The notes: generated by a model not told the origin, from the letters alone. 64,000 bases of DNA from an uncultured Sporosarcina sp. (GCA_947644645.1 CANSAF010000007.1:1-64000), one strand, 5' to 3'. Numbered from the stretch's first letter, positions 8,010 to 17,098 are shown. Translations and numbers: made by a program.

Positions 8010-8576
8010 TTAAAAATCATACATCGCATCTTTTGCTTCTTGAATCTTTGCATAGGTTTCAGTTAAGTCCACCGTATCTTCGACTAAACGTTCAATTCTA
8101 AATAACACATCATCATTCACAATTTCTTTTCTGTAGAAATCTTTTTCTTCAATAAAGACATATGTCTGCACAATTTGTGCTTTCATATAAGCTAAAATTG
8201 GTTTTAACTGCTGTTCGACCATTAAATAATGTTTAGACGTTCCTGCAGTGACAAGTGTGCCGACAATTTTATCTCTGAATGCATTGACTGGCAATAAATC
8301 GAAGATATTTTTCAGTGTTGCTGGAATCGACGCTTGGAATGTTGGCGTACCAATGATCAGGGCATCTGCCGCCATAATTGTTTCTGTCACATATTTTGTG
8401 TCACCCTCATATTCCCAATAATTTCGACCATCACTGAAAACCATGTCATATTCAGCGAGGTCAAGAAGCGTAAATTCTACTTCTGGGTATTTTTCATTTG
8501 CAATTTTTAAGGTATAATCCATTGCCGTTCTTGTTTTAGAACCAACATTGGAACCTGCTAATAACACGACTTTCAT
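8010..8576 (-). CDS. NAD(P)H-dependent FMN reductase (flavodoxin fold)
   Basis: This 188-residue flavoprotein reduces FMN or quinones using NAD(P)H. The N-terminal LLAGSNVGSKTRTAMDYTL loop binds FMN phosphate, and IGTPTFQASIPATLKNIFDLL is the second flavin motif. ATG at 8576 is preferred because GGGAGGAG lies just before it. It starts 14 bases after the upstream luciferase-like gene. Such a reductase could supply reduced flavin to that monooxygenase. The cluster with an MhqO-like dioxygenase and MarR regulator suggests quinone or electrophile defence. Confidence 0.85.
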   Translation of the reverse strand: MKVVLLAGSNVGSKTRTAMDYTLKIANEKYPEVEFTLLDLAEYDMVFSDGRNYWEYEGDTKYVTETIMAADALIIGTPTFQASIPATLKNIFDLLPVNAFRDKIVGTLVTAGTSKHYLMVEQQLKPILAYMKAQIVQTYVFIEEKDFYRKEIVNDDVLFRIERLVEDTVDLTETYAKIQEAKDAMYDF

Positions 8577-8590
8577 AAAAACTCCTCCCA

Positions 8591-9646
8591 TCATTTCGCT
8601 GTAAATTTCTTCACAGCAGGCATAATTTCCGTTGCAATTAATTCAATATTTTTGGCGATTTTTTCAAATGGCACACCGCCAAAATCGATTTCAGCTAAAA
8701 ATCTTTGCTGACCGTATAATTCGTATTGATGATGCATTTTCTCGATAATTTGTTGCGGACTTCCAACCATTAAAGCATCTCGGTAATCAATCGCCTGTGC
8801 AAATTGTTGTTTTGGATAACCTGCACCTCTTAAAAATGACATGCCCACGTTTAAATGTGGATAAAACTCACGCATTGCATCTTGTGAATTTTCAGCTGTA
8901 TAAAATAAGCTCGTTGTTGCAATTGGCAAAGTTGCTGGATCAAATCCGCTTTGTTTCGCAGCTTCACGGTATGCATCTACAGACGGCTTGAAGTTAATAG
9001 CAGCGCCACCTAATGTTGTCAGCATCATTGGAATACCTGCATAGCCCGCTTTAATTGCACTTCCTGGCGGTCCTCCAACGGCACGCCAAATTGGCAAATG
9101 ACCGTTTTCAGGTTGCGGCAATACTTTCGCATTTGTCAGTGGTGCTCGAAATTGTCCTTCCCACGTCACTTTTTCTTCGTCATTTATTTTCATTAATAGC
9201 TCTAATTTCTCTTCAAATAATTCTTCATAATCGCGCACATCATAGCCAAGTAAATCATACGCACCCACTCTTGAACCACGTCCAGCGACAATCTCTGCAC
9301 GACCATTTGAAATTAAGTCTAATGTCGAGAAATCTTCGTAAACGCGCACTGGATCAGACACACTTAAAACAGTCGCGGAACTTGCAATTTTTATATTTTT
9401 TGTTGCTTGAGCAACGGCACCTAAAATGACCGTATGCGCTTGCGTTGCGAAATGTTCTTGATGGCTTTCACCAACTGCAAAAACATCCAACCCAGCCTCA
9501 TCAGCCAACTTTCCCGCCTCAATAATCTCTTGAATTCGTTGTTGCGCACTAATGCGTTCTCCTGCATGTGGGTTTAATAAATGATCCCCGATTGAATATA
9601 AACCAAATTCCATTCCTTTACTTTGATCAATCCGATATTTTTCCAT
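8591..9646 (-). CDS. Luciferase-like (LLM class) flavin-dependent oxidoreductase
   Basis: This 351-residue TIM-barrel flavin oxidoreductase shows the family pattern EAGKLADEAGLDVFAVGESHQEHF, then IKIASSATVLSVSDPVRVYEDFSTLDLISNGRAEIVAGRGS. It probably acts as a two-component monooxygenase with reduced FMN from the neighbouring reductase. The substrate is unknown. It is the third gene of a four-gene minus-strand cluster, 21 bases downstream of the VOC dioxygenase gene and directly ahead of the reductase gene. Confidence 0.87.
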   Translation of the reverse strand: MEKYRIDQSKGMEFGLYSIGDHLLNPHAGERISAQQRIQEIIEAGKLADEAGLDVFAVGESHQEHFATQAHTVILGAVAQATKNIKIASSATVLSVSDPVRVYEDFSTLDLISNGRAEIVAGRGSRVGAYDLLGYDVRDYEELFEEKLELLMKINDEEKVTWEGQFRAPLTNAKVLPQPENGHLPIWRAVGGPPGSAIKAGYAGIPMMLTTLGGAAINFKPSVDAYREAAKQSGFDPATLPIATTSLFYTAENSQDAMREFYPHLNVGMSFLRGAGYPKQQFAQAIDYRDALMVGSPQQIIEKMHHQYELYGQQRFLAEIDFGGVPFEKIAKNIELIATEIMPAVKKFTAK

Positions 9647-9667
9647 CTCTCAACATCCCCTTTATTC

Positions 9668-10612
9668 TTACTCGATTGGCTCTAAATTTGCTTCTATTTC
9701 GGCACGTCGCTCTTCTAAAAATGGTGGTAAATCTAATTCTCTACCCAACGCTTCAACTGATGAATCAACCGTAAATCCAGGTCCATCTGTTGCAATTTCG
9801 AATAAAATCCCATTACGATCTCGGAAATATAAACTATGGAAATAAAACCGATCGACTACACCTGTTGAAGTAAAACCATTTTCTTTCACAACTTGGTCCC
9901 AATACTTTAATTCTTCTTCATCTTTTACACGAATTGCGATATGATGTACGCTTCCACGTCCCGGCTTTTCGCTCGGTCCAACTTGTTCTTTCAAAATAAA
10001 TTCGCCAAAAGCTTGACCTTCTATCGACTGATATCGAACTTCTTTTTCAAATCGCTCAACTTCTGTATAACCAAAAATTTCATTTAGAACTTTTTCCGTT
10101 CTCGATAAACGATGGACGGTAATTTCAATTGGACCCATTCCTAAAATACGGTGCTGCTCATCTACAGTTGAAGATTCCGGTGCAGTCCAAAATTCAGGAA
10201 TTTCTTCTCCTTCATGACTTAATAATACGAAACGCAAACCTTCTGTATCTTCAAAAGATAAAGCATCTCTACCCGCATAAGTCGTGATTTCTTCATGTAT
10301 CACATTCAATTTTTCAAAACGGGCTTTCCAATAATCTAAGCTTTCACGTGATGGAACAAGTAACCCAATTCTTGTAATTGCATTTGTGCCACGCATTGTA
10401 CGCCCCGCCATTGGAATTTCAAAAAAAGTTAACTCTGTTCCTGGACTTCCTGTTAAATCTCCGTAAAACAGATGATACATTGAAGGATCGTCTTGGTTAA
10501 CCGTCTTTTTCACACGACGAAGCCCTAAAGTTTTCGTATAAAAATTATTATTCTCCTGTGCTTTTTTCGTAATCATTGAAATATGATGATGACCTGAAAT
10601 TTTATACATCAT
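9668..10612 (-). CDS. mhqO: MhqO-like ring-cleaving dioxygenase (VOC superfamily)
   Basis: This 314-residue protein has two glyoxalase/VOC modules. Likely metal ligands are His in GHHHIS (near 9), His in SVHHIAI, and Glu in GILFEIATDGPGF. The family includes Bacillus MhqA/MhqO, which open hydroquinone rings. The MarR gene directly upstream and the two redox genes downstream match an mhq-type electrophile-resistance locus, which supports the call. ATG at 10612 has GAGGAGG five bases upstream. A half-operator AAGTGAT lies between it and the regulator gene. Confidence 0.85.
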   Translation of the reverse strand: MMYKISGHHHISMITKKAQENNNFYTKTLGLRRVKKTVNQDDPSMYHLFYGDLTGSPGTELTFFEIPMAGRTMRGTNAITRIGLLVPSRESLDYWKARFEKLNVIHEEITTYAGRDALSFEDTEGLRFVLLSHEGEEIPEFWTAPESSTVDEQHRILGMGPIEITVHRLSRTEKVLNEIFGYTEVERFEKEVRYQSIEGQAFGEFILKEQVGPSEKPGRGSVHHIAIRVKDEEELKYWDQVVKENGFTSTGVVDRFYFHSLYFRDRNGILFEIATDGPGFTVDSSVEALGRELDLPPFLEERRAEIEANLEPIE

Positions 10613-10636
10613 AAATGCCTCCTCATTTTACTAGTC

Positions 10637-10643
10637 AAGTGAT
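10637..10643. promoter_or_regulatory. Half-site matching the MarR operator, before the dioxygenase
   Basis: AAGTGAT repeats one arm of the palindrome at 11132-11153 and lies in the 42-base gap before the dioxygenase gene. The other arm is not conserved, so this is weak. Confidence 0.25.
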
Positions 10644-10654
10644 AGATAAAAGAT

Positions 10655-11098
10655 TTACGCTTCTGGTAAATCTCTTGTCAAACTGTATTTATGCACTTTC
10701 GTTATTAGTTTATATAAAGTTTCTTCTTCTTCCTTTGTTAACACATCTTCGAAAAAAGACGATTGAAATGCAATTTGAGCGGGTATTGCTTCTTCTAGTA
10801 TCGTCTTTGCTTTATCTGTTAAACGAATTGTTTTCGTTTTCCAGTCTTGTGTTCTGACGATATACCCTTCTTTTTCTAGACGAGCGACCATTCGCGACAT
10901 ACCACCTTGTGTCACGATTGACTTTTCTGCCAATTCACTTTGCGTAATCGGTTGGTATAATTGAACTTGCACAAGCACATCAAACTGTGCTGTCGTCAAA
11001 TTAAATCGTTTTAGAAACTCATTCGATAATTGGTTGCTTTGATTCGTAAAGCGCATAATCCGCAGCCAAGTGAGCGTACCCATTGTATGCTTTTCCAT
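10655..11098 (-). CDS. mhqR: MarR-family repressor (MhqR-like)
   Basis: This 147-residue winged-helix regulator has the MarR core: [12 protein letters not shown], then the recognition helix [27 protein letters not shown], then the wing [16 protein letters not shown]. In Bacillus, MhqR represses dioxygenase and azoreductase genes and responds to methylhydroquinone, which fits the three downstream genes. The symbol is inferred from context. ATG at 11098 follows AGGGATG. A palindrome 34 bases upstream is a good autoregulatory operator. Confidence 0.75.
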   Translation of the reverse strand: MEKHTMGTLTWLRIMRFTNQSNQLSNEFLKRFNLTTAQFDVLVQVQLYQPITQSELAEKSIVTQGGMSRMVARLEKEGYIVRTQDWKTKTIRLTDKAKTILEEAIPAQIAFQSSFFEDVLTKEEEETLYKLITKVHKYSLTRDLPEA

Positions 11099-11131
11099 CA
11101 AGCATCCCTACTTTCTTTTTAACTCTTGTTA

Positions 11132-11153
11132 TCACTTTACCACGCAAGTGATG
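11132..11153. promoter_or_regulatory. Candidate MarR operator
   Basis: ATCACTT-N8-AAGTGAT is a perfect 7-base inverted repeat 34 bases upstream of the regulator's ATG, as expected for autoregulation. Confidence 0.5.
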
Positions 11154-11303
11154 ATTTTTCAAGCGGAATGTCTTGAATTCAATACTTAATGATTTTCCAA
11201 TCTTTCACAATCCGCTCCCACTTAATACGCTCCATAATAAAAAGAGGCTGTCCCCTTTTATATACGCGGAAATGATGCAGCCATTTGCTTATTTGGTTTC
11301 ACA

Positions 11304-11396
11304 CCGGTAAGGAAAGCTCAAAAAGCAACATATTAAACAAAATAAACGCACACAAAACAGGAGGCGTCCAATCGCAAAGCGATTGGACAGCCTCCC
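11304..11396 (-). repeat. Dispersed terminator repeat, copy 1
   Basis: On minus, a GGAGGCTGTCC / GGACGCCTCC hairpin with a GCGATTGG-type inner stem (11360-11395) is followed by TGTTTTGTGTGCGTTTATTTTG. A tail ending in a GAGCTTTCCTTACC-type segment follows. The same unit lies at 57783-57882 in the other genome orientation, but again just downstream of a gene. It probably terminates the HAD hydrolase transcript. Confidence 0.7.
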
Positions 11397-11402
11397 TACA
11401 GT

Positions 11403-12212
11403 TTATTTCGCTAACTCTTCATTTAACACAAATTTCTCTATAACATGCTTAACACCTTGTTCGTTATTCGAAAGGGTAATAAAGTCAGCTTTATTTTTTA
11501 ATGCATCGACGGCATTTTCCATCGCAACACCTAGACCAGCTGCTTCGACTAACTCTAAGTCATTATAATTATCGCCAATACCAATCGTTTCTGACATATC
11601 AACGTCTAATACTTTTGCTAAATGACGTAATGCCGCGCCTTTATTGGCTTCTGGATGCGTAACTTCTAAGAAGTAAGGTGTCGACTTTGTAATATGCGCA
11701 GTCGTTCCAAACATTTGTCTCAGATCAGTTTGCATTTCTTCCAAATAATCTGGATCGCCAATATAAATTGCTTTTGTAAATCCTTTGTCAGCTAATTTAC
11801 GTAAATCTGGCTCAACTTTATAAGGGACTTTTACTTTATCAGCATAAGTAACTAGATGGTCGTTTTCCACCGCACCAAACAGTAAATCATCTTGATAAAC
11901 TTGGAAATGAATATCTCGCTCTTCAGCAATCTCAATTAACTTGCGCGAAACATCTGCAGGGATTAGTTTTTCATAAACAACTTCATCGCCTTCAGATTCT
12001 TGGATAAGCGCCCCTTGATATGTGATAAGCGGAACATTGATATTTAGCTGCTTCGCAAATTGCTTAGCAGATGCATACATACGCCCCGTAGCAATCGTTA
12101 CTGTCGTTCCATTTGCTACTGCCTTTTGAATCACTTCAATTGTATCTTTTGGGATTTCCAAGTCATCTGTCAATAATGTACCATCCATATCTATTGCCAC
12201 TAATTTATACAT
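11403..12212 (-). CDS. Cof-type HAD-superfamily phosphatase
   Basis: This 269-residue hydrolase has HAD motif I in the first 15 residues (DMDGTLL), motif II in TIATGRM, and motif III/IV in GIGDNYNDLELVEAAGLGVAMENA. The C2-type cap between them identifies the Cof/YxeH group. These proteins dephosphorylate sugar phosphates or flavin-type phosphates. The substrate cannot be predicted. AGGAGG precedes the ATG. The gene lies 17 bases after the cyclase-family gene and probably shares its transcript. Confidence 0.9.
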   Translation of the reverse strand: MYKLVAIDMDGTLLTDDLEIPKDTIEVIQKAVANGTTVTIATGRMYASAKQFAKQLNINVPLITYQGALIQESEGDEVVYEKLIPADVSRKLIEIAEERDIHFQVYQDDLLFGAVENDHLVTYADKVKVPYKVEPDLRKLADKGFTKAIYIGDPDYLEEMQTDLRQMFGTTAHITKSTPYFLEVTHPEANKGAALRHLAKVLDVDMSETIGIGDNYNDLELVEAAGLGVAMENAVDALKNKADFITLSNNEQGVKHVIEKFVLNEELAK

Positions 12213-12229
12213 TGTTTCCTCCTAAATAA

Positions 12230-12850
12230 TTAAGCTTTTAATCCTTCAAATAATAATACTCTTGCTGGTGATGCATCTGTGCCGTGAATTTTTAATGGCG
12301 CAGCGACCATGAAGTATTCGCCTTCTGAAACGTCTTTAAAACGAAGCCCTTCGATAATAATGATTTTTTGACCGAATAGTGTTTTATGTGTTGGGTGCCC
12401 TTCTTGACTTCTTTCGATGCCAAGCGTGTCAATACCAACACCGCGAATCCCAACTTCTGTAAGATACTCCGCGCCGTCTTTTGTTAAATAAATAAAATCA
12501 AAATTAAAGTCTTCATCAAAAGAGTTTTTCGTTTTGAATAAAACGAAATCGCCTTTTTGAATATCAAACTTCTCTAAATCTGCTTTCGTAATTCCATCTT
12601 CAACATTTGTTAAATCAAATAGTTTCGCTTGTCCAACAAGGTCTTCCATCGGAACCGTTTCAAATGTGTCGCCGTCTACAACCATATGAAGTGGTGCATC
12701 AACATGTGTACCTGAATGGACATCTAATTCCATTCTTGTTTCAGTTACATAACCATTTGTCACACGATTAAATTTCGGTTGTTTCTCCGGCTTATTTTTG
12801 TAAACCGTCATTCCTTCATAAATTGTTGATGTTACATCGTACATTTTCAT
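12230..12850 (-). CDS. Cyclase-family metal hydrolase (KynB/arylformamidase-like)
   Basis: This 206-residue protein has the cyclase-family metal motif HSGTHVDAP (near 46-54) and the C-terminal IIIEGLRFKDVSEGEYFMVAAPLKIHGTDASPARVLL segment. Family members include N-formylkynurenine formamidase KynB, but no kynurenine genes are nearby, so the reaction stays open. ATG at 12850 follows GGGTGG with a five-base spacer. An upstream GTG belongs to the ribosome site. It heads a two-gene transcript with the HAD phosphatase. Confidence 0.82.
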   Translation of the reverse strand: MKMYDVTSTIYEGMTVYKNKPEKQPKFNRVTNGYVTETRMELDVHSGTHVDAPLHMVVDGDTFETVPMEDLVGQAKLFDLTNVEDGITKADLEKFDIQKGDFVLFKTKNSFDEDFNFDFIYLTKDGAEYLTEVGIRGVGIDTLGIERSQEGHPTHKTLFGQKIIIIEGLRFKDVSEGEYFMVAAPLKIHGTDASPARVLLFEGLKA

Positions 12851-13049
12851 ATTATCCACCCACTTATACTTATTTAGAATTTTTCTTCTATAACTAGGTT
12901 CGCATGACTGCGGTGTGTCTGTCTACTAAAAACCTCTGTTATACTCAGAAATTCCCTCTTTCCTACGATAAATCCAAAATTCCGACACTCTCTACTTACA
13001 TTCACAACTTAGAATCAGTATACTTAAGATTGTCTTAAAATAAATATTC

Positions 13050-13086
13050 CCGCATTGAACGATTCGATTTAATGAAATCAATGCGG
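13050..13086 (+). promoter_or_regulatory. Inverted repeat in the zwf leader
   Basis: CCGCATTGA (13050-13058) and TCAATGCGG (13078-13086) form a perfect nine-base inverted repeat, 50 bases before the zwf ATG. It could be an operator or an mRNA stem. The rest of the 286-base gap 12851-13136 shows nothing clear. Confidence 0.35.
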
Positions 13087-13136
13087 AAAACCATACTAAA
13101 GATGTTAAAACAATATATAGGAGCGAGTAAATCATC

Positions 13137-14654
13137 ATGTTAAGAGAAAATACATTGACTCAATCTATTCAAACTGAGGCATTACTAAGTGATAAAAAAG
13201 ATTATAATATGGAAGATTTAACTTTTGTTTTATTTGGAGCGACTGGAGATTTGGCTAAACGTAAACTTTTCCCAGCGCTATATAATTTATTTTTAGAAGG
13301 AAAAATGCCTGAAAGTTTTTCCGTCATTGGTTTGGGTAGAAGAGAATGGTCGCATGAGTTTTTCCGCGAAAAAATTGCAGAATCACTTGAACTATATTCC
13401 CGTAGAGATGTTCAAGAAGAACTGCTACCTAAATTTCTTAACCACTTCCAATATTGTGCACTAGATGTTACCAATCCTGCGGCTTACGAGCATTTACATG
13501 CAATGATTCGACAAGGAGAAGAAACGAAAGCAACTTCGGGCAATCGTTTATTTTATTTATCAGTCGCTCCAAACTTTATTGAATTAATTGCAGAGAACTT
13601 AAACCGCGCTGGATTAAATCAAACAACTGGATGGAGAAGACTTATTATTGAAAAGCCTTTTGGTACTGATTTACAAACTGCAAGACGATTAAATAAAAAG
13701 CTTAGCGAAGCATTTGACGAAGTGGAAATTTATCGTATTGACCATTATTTAGGTAAGCCAATGGTTCAAAACCTTGCTTCTCTTGTATTTGCCAATCCAG
13801 CAGTCGGATCTTTATTAGATTTGAAGAAAATTTCAAACGTCCAAATTACGGCTAGTGAAATCGTTGGTGTTGAAACACGTGCCGATTATTATGACCATGC
13901 AGGTGCAATTCGTGATATGGTTCAAAACCATTTGCTACAATTAGTCATGATGACCGCTCTGCACTTGCCGGAAACAATTACAGCAGACGAGATTAGCATG
14001 AAAAAAATCGAAGTTATTCAATCTCTGCGTCCAATTAAACAAGACGAAGCCTATCGAGACGTAATTCGCGCGCAATACGATGCGGGTGAAATTAACGGTG
14101 AACCTGTTATTCGTTATTTAGATGAACCTGGCGTTGAGGAAAACTCTAAAAATGATACTTATTTTGCGGCACGCCTTCATATTGATAATGATGCGTGGCG
14201 TGACATTCCTTTTTATATTCGTACAGGAAAAAGACTCGATAAAAAGTCAACGCGTATCGTTTTTGAATTTAAAAACCCTGTTCGAGAATCACTTCCAGCA
14301 GAAGAAACAGTCCCGAACTTACTCATTTTGGAAATTAACCCACATGAAGGCATTACTTTAAGATTAAACGTCAAAGATGAGTCAAGTGAGTTTTTCCAAC
14401 CGGCATATATTAACTTCACAAAGCCTTCCGATAACTTAGCAGATGCTTACGAATTATTATTATTTGACGCAATGCTTGGCAATGCAACATTTTTCGCACA
14501 TTGGAATGAAGTTGAACTGTCATGGCAATGGATTCAACCATTGTTAGAGGCTTTTGAAAACAACCAAGTACCTCTTCACACATACCCAGCAGGCTCAACA
14601 GGCCCAAAAGCTGCCGATGATTTATTGAAACAAGACGGTTTTGCTTGGTGGTAA
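13137..14654 (+). CDS. zwf: Glucose-6-phosphate 1-dehydrogenase
   Basis: This 505-residue enzyme oxidises glucose-6-phosphate to 6-phosphogluconolactone with NADP+, opening the pentose phosphate pathway. The NADP loop is FGATGDLAKRKLFPALYNL. The active-site stretch is YRIDHYLGKPMVQN with the catalytic His. The substrate lysine lies in IIEKPFGTD, and FYIRTGKRL is in the C-terminal half. The N-terminus is about 25 residues longer than the usual start before LTFVLFG. ATG at 13137 has GGAGCGAG upstream. It is monocistronic, with its own terminator, and gnd is not nearby. Confidence 0.97.
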   Translation: MLRENTLTQSIQTEALLSDKKDYNMEDLTFVLFGATGDLAKRKLFPALYNLFLEGKMPESFSVIGLGRREWSHEFFREKIAESLELYSRRDVQEELLPKFLNHFQYCALDVTNPAAYEHLHAMIRQGEETKATSGNRLFYLSVAPNFIELIAENLNRAGLNQTTGWRRLIIEKPFGTDLQTARRLNKKLSEAFDEVEIYRIDHYLGKPMVQNLASLVFANPAVGSLLDLKKISNVQITASEIVGVETRADYYDHAGAIRDMVQNHLLQLVMMTALHLPETITADEISMKKIEVIQSLRPIKQDEAYRDVIRAQYDAGEINGEPVIRYLDEPGVEENSKNDTYFAARLHIDNDAWRDIPFYIRTGKRLDKKSTRIVFEFKNPVRESLPAEETVPNLLILEINPHEGITLRLNVKDESSEFFQPAYINFTKPSDNLADAYELLLFDAMLGNATFFAHWNEVELSWQWIQPLLEAFENNQVPLHTYPAGSTGPKAADDLLKQDGFAWW

Positions 14655-14672
14655 AATCATCAAAATAACAAT

Positions 14673-14728
14673 TAAAAAAGAGATTATCTAGAATAGTCAA
14701 CAGACTTACTGGATAATCTCTTTTTTTA
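14673..14728. terminator. zwf terminator
   Basis: AAAAAAGAGATTATC / GATAATCTCTTTTTT arms with a 23-base loop start 19 bases after the zwf stop. T-runs lie on both strands. Confidence 0.85.
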
Positions 14729-14884
14729 ATAATATTAGATTGTTTTTAGCTAAAACAGTGTTGATAACTGCCAGCCATCTCTAAATTCCATCCACATATC
14801 CATACATCCCCGGTATATGTTAGTGATTTTGTGGATGAAACTCGTATTACAAATTCTTGTTTTCTTTAGATTGTTGATAAGTTT

Positions 14885-16435
14885 TTATTCGTAAAGTGGG
14901 ACTTCCCATTTTTCGTCAACTTCTTCAAAAACAGTTTTCGTTAATAATTGGAGGCTGAAATTCTCAGGAATTTTATCCCAATCATAAATGTATAAAGATA
15001 ATTCTTCATTGGAACCACTATAGTAAGTTTCATACGCTTGACCTTTATCATCAATGATTACCCAATTATAAAGCTCTGGTGCATTTGGGGCTTGTGTCAT
15101 TTCCAATTTCATCTCAAAATATGTCTGACGTTTGATTGGCATTAAAGATTTTTCAAAAAAGTAATCGGCTTCTTTTTCGATTGATTTAACGGTAATCGTA
15201 TTTCCCTCATATTCCGCAGTAATCGGTTGTTTTTTTAATTCTGCCTGGTTTATTTCCATCGAAAAGTCTGCCAGTTCAACCTTTTCCACGCCGTCTAGAA
15301 CGAAAGTTAATTGCTCATTTTCACGCCCTGGTTCAAATGAATCGATATGCGTCTGATGACCGATATTCTCTAAATAACTTCCTCGGCTTCCGATTGATCG
15401 ATTATGCTCGCTATCTGAAATACTTTGACTTGATACAACCACTTCATCCTTTTCATTTTTCACATGGTAATGGATTTGCGTACCAAACATAAAGCGATCA
15501 TTAATATTCAAACCATACTTTTCTTCAAATGCTTTAATTTCATTATTTATTCTTTTCTCTTCTTCATCTGTATAACTTGTTTCGTATAGCAACTCATTGA
15601 TAGACGGTGCATACTGAACTTCTTTTATACGAATTGCGACACCACTGACATCCTTCTCTTTGCCATCCAATGCTAATACTTTCGTCTGTTCTTTCACGTC
15701 CGTAAAGTCAATTGGTACCTCCAATTGCCAAGTCCCTTTTACACCATTAATTTTCGTAATGTGGATATCTAAGACAATTTGATCCGCTAAGACTTCACCC
15801 GTAATCGGAAACTCAAAAAGTCCATATTGATCATAATTACTCCATCCATGGGAACCTAATTCAATTTTTTGTCCATCTATCGTTTTTAAATTTACTTCAT
15901 AATAAGTATCAAAAATTTCTATCGCTTGGCCTTTAGCATTTAAAAATTGGTGGGACAAAGCAATTCTAGAAGAGTCCACAATCAAATCCTCTATTTTAAA
16001 AGTAATGCCTTTATCTGTCGTCTCTAAGTTCACGCGTTCCGTTAACCCTGATTCTTCAGCAATCTGAAGCCCATCATCGACGATTTTCGTTGTAAATAAA
16101 CCCCCGATTTGAGAGGCAAAACTTGGACTGATCGCTGCGCCAATCCCAACTGCCAATATAAACCCTGCCACTATACCTAAACCTCGAAGCCAAACCTTTG
16201 ACCGCTTTCTTTTCTTTGGTTCTAGCTGATGTAGCACTTGCGCTGTGAAATTCTCCGGTAAGGAAGGTTCTTGCAATGTTTCGCGAATAAATTGTGCTTC
16301 TCCTTTAAAAACGTCAATAATTTCCCGACATTCTGAGCATTCTTCAATATGTGCACGGATTTCCACTAATTCTTCTCCTGTACATAAATCATCTGCATAG
16401 CAGGATAATCGATCAATTTTCGGACACGTCATCAT
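14885..16435 (-). CDS. ECF anti-sigma factor with DUF4179-type extracytoplasmic domain
   Basis: This 516-residue membrane protein starts with a zinc-finger anti-sigma segment (IRAHIEECSECREII, about 27-41, H-x3-C-x2-C). It has one transmembrane helix (about 83-105, LGIVAGFILAVGIGAA) and a long outer domain of the kind found in DUF4179 anti-sigma proteins. It should hold the upstream sigma factor at the membrane until an envelope signal arrives. The ATG at 16435 has GAAGGAGG in front and overlaps the sigma gene by 23 bases, so the two are translationally coupled. The signal is unknown. Confidence 0.85.
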   Translation of the reverse strand: MMTCPKIDRLSCYADDLCTGEELVEIRAHIEECSECREIIDVFKGEAQFIRETLQEPSLPENFTAQVLHQLEPKKRKRSKVWLRGLGIVAGFILAVGIGAAISPSFASQIGGLFTTKIVDDGLQIAEESGLTERVNLETTDKGITFKIEDLIVDSSRIALSHQFLNAKGQAIEIFDTYYEVNLKTIDGQKIELGSHGWSNYDQYGLFEFPITGEVLADQIVLDIHITKINGVKGTWQLEVPIDFTDVKEQTKVLALDGKEKDVSGVAIRIKEVQYAPSINELLYETSYTDEEEKRINNEIKAFEEKYGLNINDRFMFGTQIHYHVKNEKDEVVVSSQSISDSEHNRSIGSRGSYLENIGHQTHIDSFEPGRENEQLTFVLDGVEKVELADFSMEINQAELKKQPITAEYEGNTITVKSIEKEADYFFEKSLMPIKRQTYFEMKLEMTQAPNAPELYNWVIIDDKGQAYETYYSGSNEELSLYIYDWDKIPENFSLQLLTKTVFEEVDEKWEVPLYE

Positions 16436-16970
16436 ATTTTCCTCCTTCACGTTTAGCGACTTTCCTCATTTTTTTCTTTGCTCTATGCAATTTATTGCGC
16501 ACATCTGATAGTGATAAATGAAGTACATCACTAATTTCTTGGTAACTTAACTCCTGTCCATATCGCAATAAAATAATCATTCGTTCATCCTCAGGTAATG
16601 TGGCAATCAATCTTTCCAACTGGCGACTTTTTTCTCGTTTTAAAAAAAGTACTTCTGGATGACGATTATCTTGAATGACTTCTGTATCTATATCACTTTG
16701 TTTATGCCGTTTTTTTCTAAATTGGTCCATGCAATGGTTAATGGCCACTCTATAAAACCAACTTGAAAAAGATCCTGTCGCTTTATATTTATCCAACTGC
16801 TCATACACTTTAATGAATGCTTCCTGCACTAAGTCCTGTGCATCATGTGGATTTCTTGTCATACGTAAAATCGTTCCATATAGTGGATTTTTGTATTTAT
16901 CAATAATTTGGCCATAGGCTTGTTTATTGCCGCTTAACACTTCGCGAATCCACTCTTGTTCTTCTTCCAT
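16413..16970 (-). CDS. ECF (extracytoplasmic function) RNA polymerase sigma factor
   Basis: This 185-residue sigma has region 2 as NPHDAQDLVQEAFIKVYEQLDKY with FSSWFYRVAINHCMDQFRKKRH. Region 4 is LPEDERMIILLRYGQELSYQEISDVLHLSLSDVRNKLHRAKKKMR. There is no region 3, as expected for ECF sigmas. It forms an operon with the overlapping anti-sigma gene. An ECF-like promoter 56 bases upstream suggests self-activation. I cannot assign it to a Bacillus SigW/X/M/Y type with confidence. Confidence 0.92.
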   Translation of the reverse strand: MEEEQEWIREVLSGNKQAYGQIIDKYKNPLYGTILRMTRNPHDAQDLVQEAFIKVYEQLDKYKATGSFSSWFYRVAINHCMDQFRKKRHKQSDIDTEVIQDNRHPEVLFLKREKSRQLERLIATLPEDERMIILLRYGQELSYQEISDVLHLSLSDVRNKLHRAKKKMRKVAKREGGKYDDVSEN

Positions 16971-17025
16971 TGAATTTCCCCCATTTCAAAAGACCATGCG
17001 CATGTCTTTTTCGTGTTCAATCAGT

Positions 17026-17060
17026 ATAACGAGTTCACTCTCTAAAAGATTTCACGTTCC
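17026..17060 (-). promoter_or_regulatory. ECF-type promoter upstream of the sigma operon
   Basis: On minus TGAAAT (17054-17049), a 17-base spacer and CGTTAT (17031-17026) resemble ECF promoters, and GGAAC lies just upstream. Downstream, AAAAGAC / GTCTTTT around an ATGCGCAT palindrome (16989-17010) could form a leader hairpin or operator. Confidence 0.4.
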
Positions 17061-17098
17061 TTAAACTTTGTCAGTCTATAATTATCAAACATAAAAGT

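Noticed and set aside
14416..14700. 94-codon minus-strand frame over the zwf end
   Set aside because: It overlaps the conserved zwf 3' end and its terminator, with no ribosome site or family similarity.
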